Assembly: GCA_030638785.1 (NCBI GenBank) | Contig: DAOWDY010000016.1 | Span: 1-7,605 of the forward strand | Source of the DNA: Candidatus Thorarchaeota archaeon | Lineage (GTDB): Archaea > Asgardarchaeota > Thorarchaeia > Thorarchaeales > Thorarchaeaceae | DNA: 7,605 nt | Reading direction: 5' to 3' | In this document: in pieces, positions 5,875 to 7,605 of the stretch | Layout: each line of letters begins with the position of its first letter | How positions within the stretch are numbered: position 1 is the stretch's first letter | The notes under the pieces: generated by a model | Seen by the model: only the letters and a program-made list of their open reading frames with translations | Told to the model about the DNA's origin: nothing | Databases searched by the model: none | Position numbers and translations under genes: made by a program

Positions 5875-7605
5875 CTATACACCAGGAGTAACAACACCGC
5901 TCTCGGAGAGCTCCTTGTAAAGAGCCTCGAATTCTCGTTCCATCTTTGCTTCAAGGGCATCCATGGAGCTATCATAACTATCCCAGGGTGCAAGCTTCAT
6001 TCTTGCGATGTTATCTAGACAAGCAAACTCCAGAACTCTTCGCACACTGACTCCGAGACCTACTGCCTCAGCCATCTTGCGTGCGAAGTTGATGATGATT
6101 CTTAACATCCTGTAGGTCTTTCCGATTGGGGAGTAAGTATCAATCTCATGCAATGCGCTCTGAGTCAGGAAGTCTTCCTTGATCATTCGTGCTGCTTCCA
6201 ATGTTGCACGTTCAGATTCTGGTAGTGCATCAGGTCCGACAAGCTGAACAATCTCTCGAAGTTCTTGGTCTTTCTGCAATAGTGCCATTGATTCCTTTAC
6301 CAGAACTGGCCAATCTTCACCTAGCTCCTTCTTGTGGTAACCCTCTAAGATAGTATGATACAGTGAGTAGCTTTCTAGAGCATTGATTGCGGGGAAGAAT
6401 CTTCGTGCTGCAAGGTCCTTGTCGAGTGCCCAGAAGACCTTGACAATACGCAATGTTGCTTGAGTAACTGGTTCTGAGAAGTCACCACCAGGAGGTGATA
6501 CTGCGCCACAGATTGTGATAGAGCCAACTCTATCTTCTGCACCGAGAGTCTTGACTCGACCTCCTCGCTCATAGAATTGAGCCAGTCTTGAACCGAGGTA
6601 TGCAGGATATCCTTCCTCAGAAGGTAGCTGTCCTAGACGCCCTGATATCTCACGAAGTGCCTCAGCCCATCGTGAGGTTGAATCTGCCATGAGGGCAACA
6701 TCGAATCCTTGGTCTCTGAAGTACTCACCAAGTGTGACTGCAACATAGATCGATGCCTCACGTGCAGCAACTGGCATGTTTGAAGTGTTAGCAATAAGGA
6801 CGGTACGTTCCATCAAGGGTCTTCCGCTCTGAGGATCGTTCAAGTGAGGCCATTCTTCTAGCGCCTCAGTCATCTCGTTACCTCGTTCTCCACAGCCTAC
6901 ATATACAACTACTTGTGCATCAGCCCATTTAGCAAATTGGTGTAGTGTGACAGTCTTTCCGGTACCAAAACCTCCGGGAATAGCTCCTGTTCCACCCTTT
7001 GCCTGTGGCATGAATGTGTCAATGACTCTCTGTCCTGTCAAGAGTGGAACTTCTAAGGGGACTCGTTCCTTGAAGGGACGGCCAACACGCACTGGAGTCT
7101 TCTGCATCATTATAACGTCATGGACATCTCCATGCACATCCTTTACCTTGCAGATGGTTTCGATTACAGTATATTCTCCCTTTGAAACAATCTCAACTAC
7201 TTCTCCCTCAACACCTTGGGGAATCATAATCTTGGATGTGATAATTCCAGTTTCTGGAACCTCACCGATGAAGTTACCGGGTTCGACCTTATCCCCGACC
7301 TTGACAGTGGGGCTGAATTCCCACTTTTTCTCTTTGTCCAATCCTTCAATGGACAGACCACGTGTAATGAAGTCTCCAGAGAGTTCCTTGAGACCTGGGA
7401 GAGGTCTTTGAATACCATCGTAAATTCCACCAAGTAATCCGGGACCTAGTTCAACTGAAAGAGCATCTCCAGTTGCAGCCACAGGTTCACCTGGAGCAAG
7501 TCCTGAAGTTTCTTCATAGACCTGGGCTGTAAATTCCTTGTCACCTACCTCGATGACTTCTCCTATCAGTTGTTCCTTACCAACTCGAACAACTTCATAC
7601 ATTCG
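5875..7605 (-). CDS. atpA: A-type ATP synthase subunit A (catalytic; N-terminus beyond window edge)
   Basis: The catalytic subunit of the A1AO ATP synthase, which makes or hydrolyses ATP at the A/B interfaces. The visible part has 576 codons. The frame stays open to the last base, and the first ATG (7602) begins MYEVVRVGK, a segment that in relatives follows about 20 residues of the N-terminal barrel, so the real start lies outside. Residues here count from that ATG. The order is barrel (1-70), the non-homologous bulge domain typical of A/V A subunits (about 75-185), and PLLTGQRVIDTFMPQAKGG. The P-loop GGFGTGKT (210-217; bases 6952-6975) follows, then GCGERGNEMTE (236-246) with the catalytic glutamate region. 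ALMADSTSRWAEALREIS (303-320) is the Walker B region, followed by LPSEEGYPAYLGSRLAQFYE and the C-terminal helical domain. There is no intein, though the P-loop is a known insertion site. Most archaeal A subunits I know read GPFGSGKT, so this P-loop is atypical. Confidence 0.98.
   Translation of the reverse strand, partial: RMYEVVRVGKEQLIGEVIEVGDKEFTAQVYEETSGLAPGEPVAATGDALSVELGPGLLGGIYDGIQRPLPGLKELSGDFITRGLSIEGLDKEKKWEFSPTVKVGDKVEPGNFIGEVPETGIITSKIMIPQGVEGEVVEIVSKGEYTVIETICKVKDVHGDVHDVIMMQKTPVRVGRPFKERVPLEVPLLTGQRVIDTFMPQAKGGTGAIPGGFGTGKTVTLHQFAKWADAQVVVYVGCGERGNEMTEALEEWPHLNDPQSGRPLMERTVLIANTSNMPVAAREASIYVAVTLGEYFRDQGFDVALMADSTSRWAEALREISGRLGQLPSEEGYPAYLGSRLAQFYERGGRVKTLGAEDRVGSITICGAVSPPGGDFSEPVTQATLRIVKVFWALDKDLAARRFFPAINALESYSLYHTILEGYHKKELGEDWPVLVKESMALLQKDQELREIVQLVGPDALPESERATLEAARMIKEDFLTQSALHEIDTYSPIGKTYRMLRIIINFARKMAEAVGLGVSVRRVLEFACLDNIARMKLAPWDSYDSSMDALEAKMEREFEALYKELSESGVVTPGV

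Noticed and set aside
6952..6975. Intein at the subunit A P-loop
   Set aside because: Some archaeal A subunits carry an intein here, but the coding sequence runs straight through the P-loop into the GCGERGNE block without an insert.
6947..7411. 154-residue plus-strand open frame opposite subunit A
   Set aside because: It is antisense to a clearly conserved part of the catalytic subunit, and its Ser/Thr/Pro-rich translation is typical of a shadow frame.

Overview
The window looks archaeal. It carries the catalytic (A) and non-catalytic (B) subunits of a rotary A/V-type ATP synthase, a family 4 (iron-sulfur type) uracil-DNA glycosylase, a B12-binding-type radical SAM protein of a kind common in archaea, and a small protein resembling archaeal DUF2095. 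Several genes have TATA-like boxes about 24-30 nt ahead of the start and no Shine-Dalgarno sequence, which fits leaderless archaeal transcription. Base composition is moderately AT-rich. The C-terminal beta-rich domain of the 1526-2425 gene resembles a domain I associate with Asgard archaea, so a Thorarchaeia-like Asgard is my best guess. That placement is inference from one domain and general feel, and confidence is low.

Layout. The left third is on the plus strand: the 3' end of a radical SAM gene (1-924, cut by the window edge), a small DUF2095-like gene (1026-1367), and a two-domain protein of unknown function (start most likely 1526, end 2425). Everything to the right is on the minus strand. 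Read in transcription order from the right edge these are ATP synthase subunit A (7605-5875, its first ~20 codons beyond the edge), uracil-DNA glycosylase (5809-5258), a four-helix membrane protein of unknown function (5222-4704), ATP synthase subunit B (4613-3213), and a YaaA/DUF6884-like protein (start most likely 3129, end 2422). The two strands meet at 2422-2425, where a single CTAG palindrome supplies the stop codon of both convergent genes. The longest stretch without a gene is about 158 bases (1368-1525). I see no tRNA, rRNA, CRISPR array, insertion sequence or intein.

How the genes relate. Subunits A and B form the alternating A3B3 head of the ATP synthase and normally sit next to each other in archaeal operons, followed by subunit D. 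Here they are about 1.26 kb apart, with a DNA-repair gene and a membrane-protein gene between them, and no D gene follows B within the window. The two intervening genes each have a TATA-like box just upstream, so they may be transcribed independently of A. I see no convincing new multi-gene system. The points most worth a second look are the broken A/B gene order with its unknown membrane protein, a Cys-to-Ser change at an expected iron-sulfur ligand of the glycosylase, an unusual P-loop in subunit A, the uncharacterised two-domain protein, and a short sequence pair shared by two distant intergenic regions.
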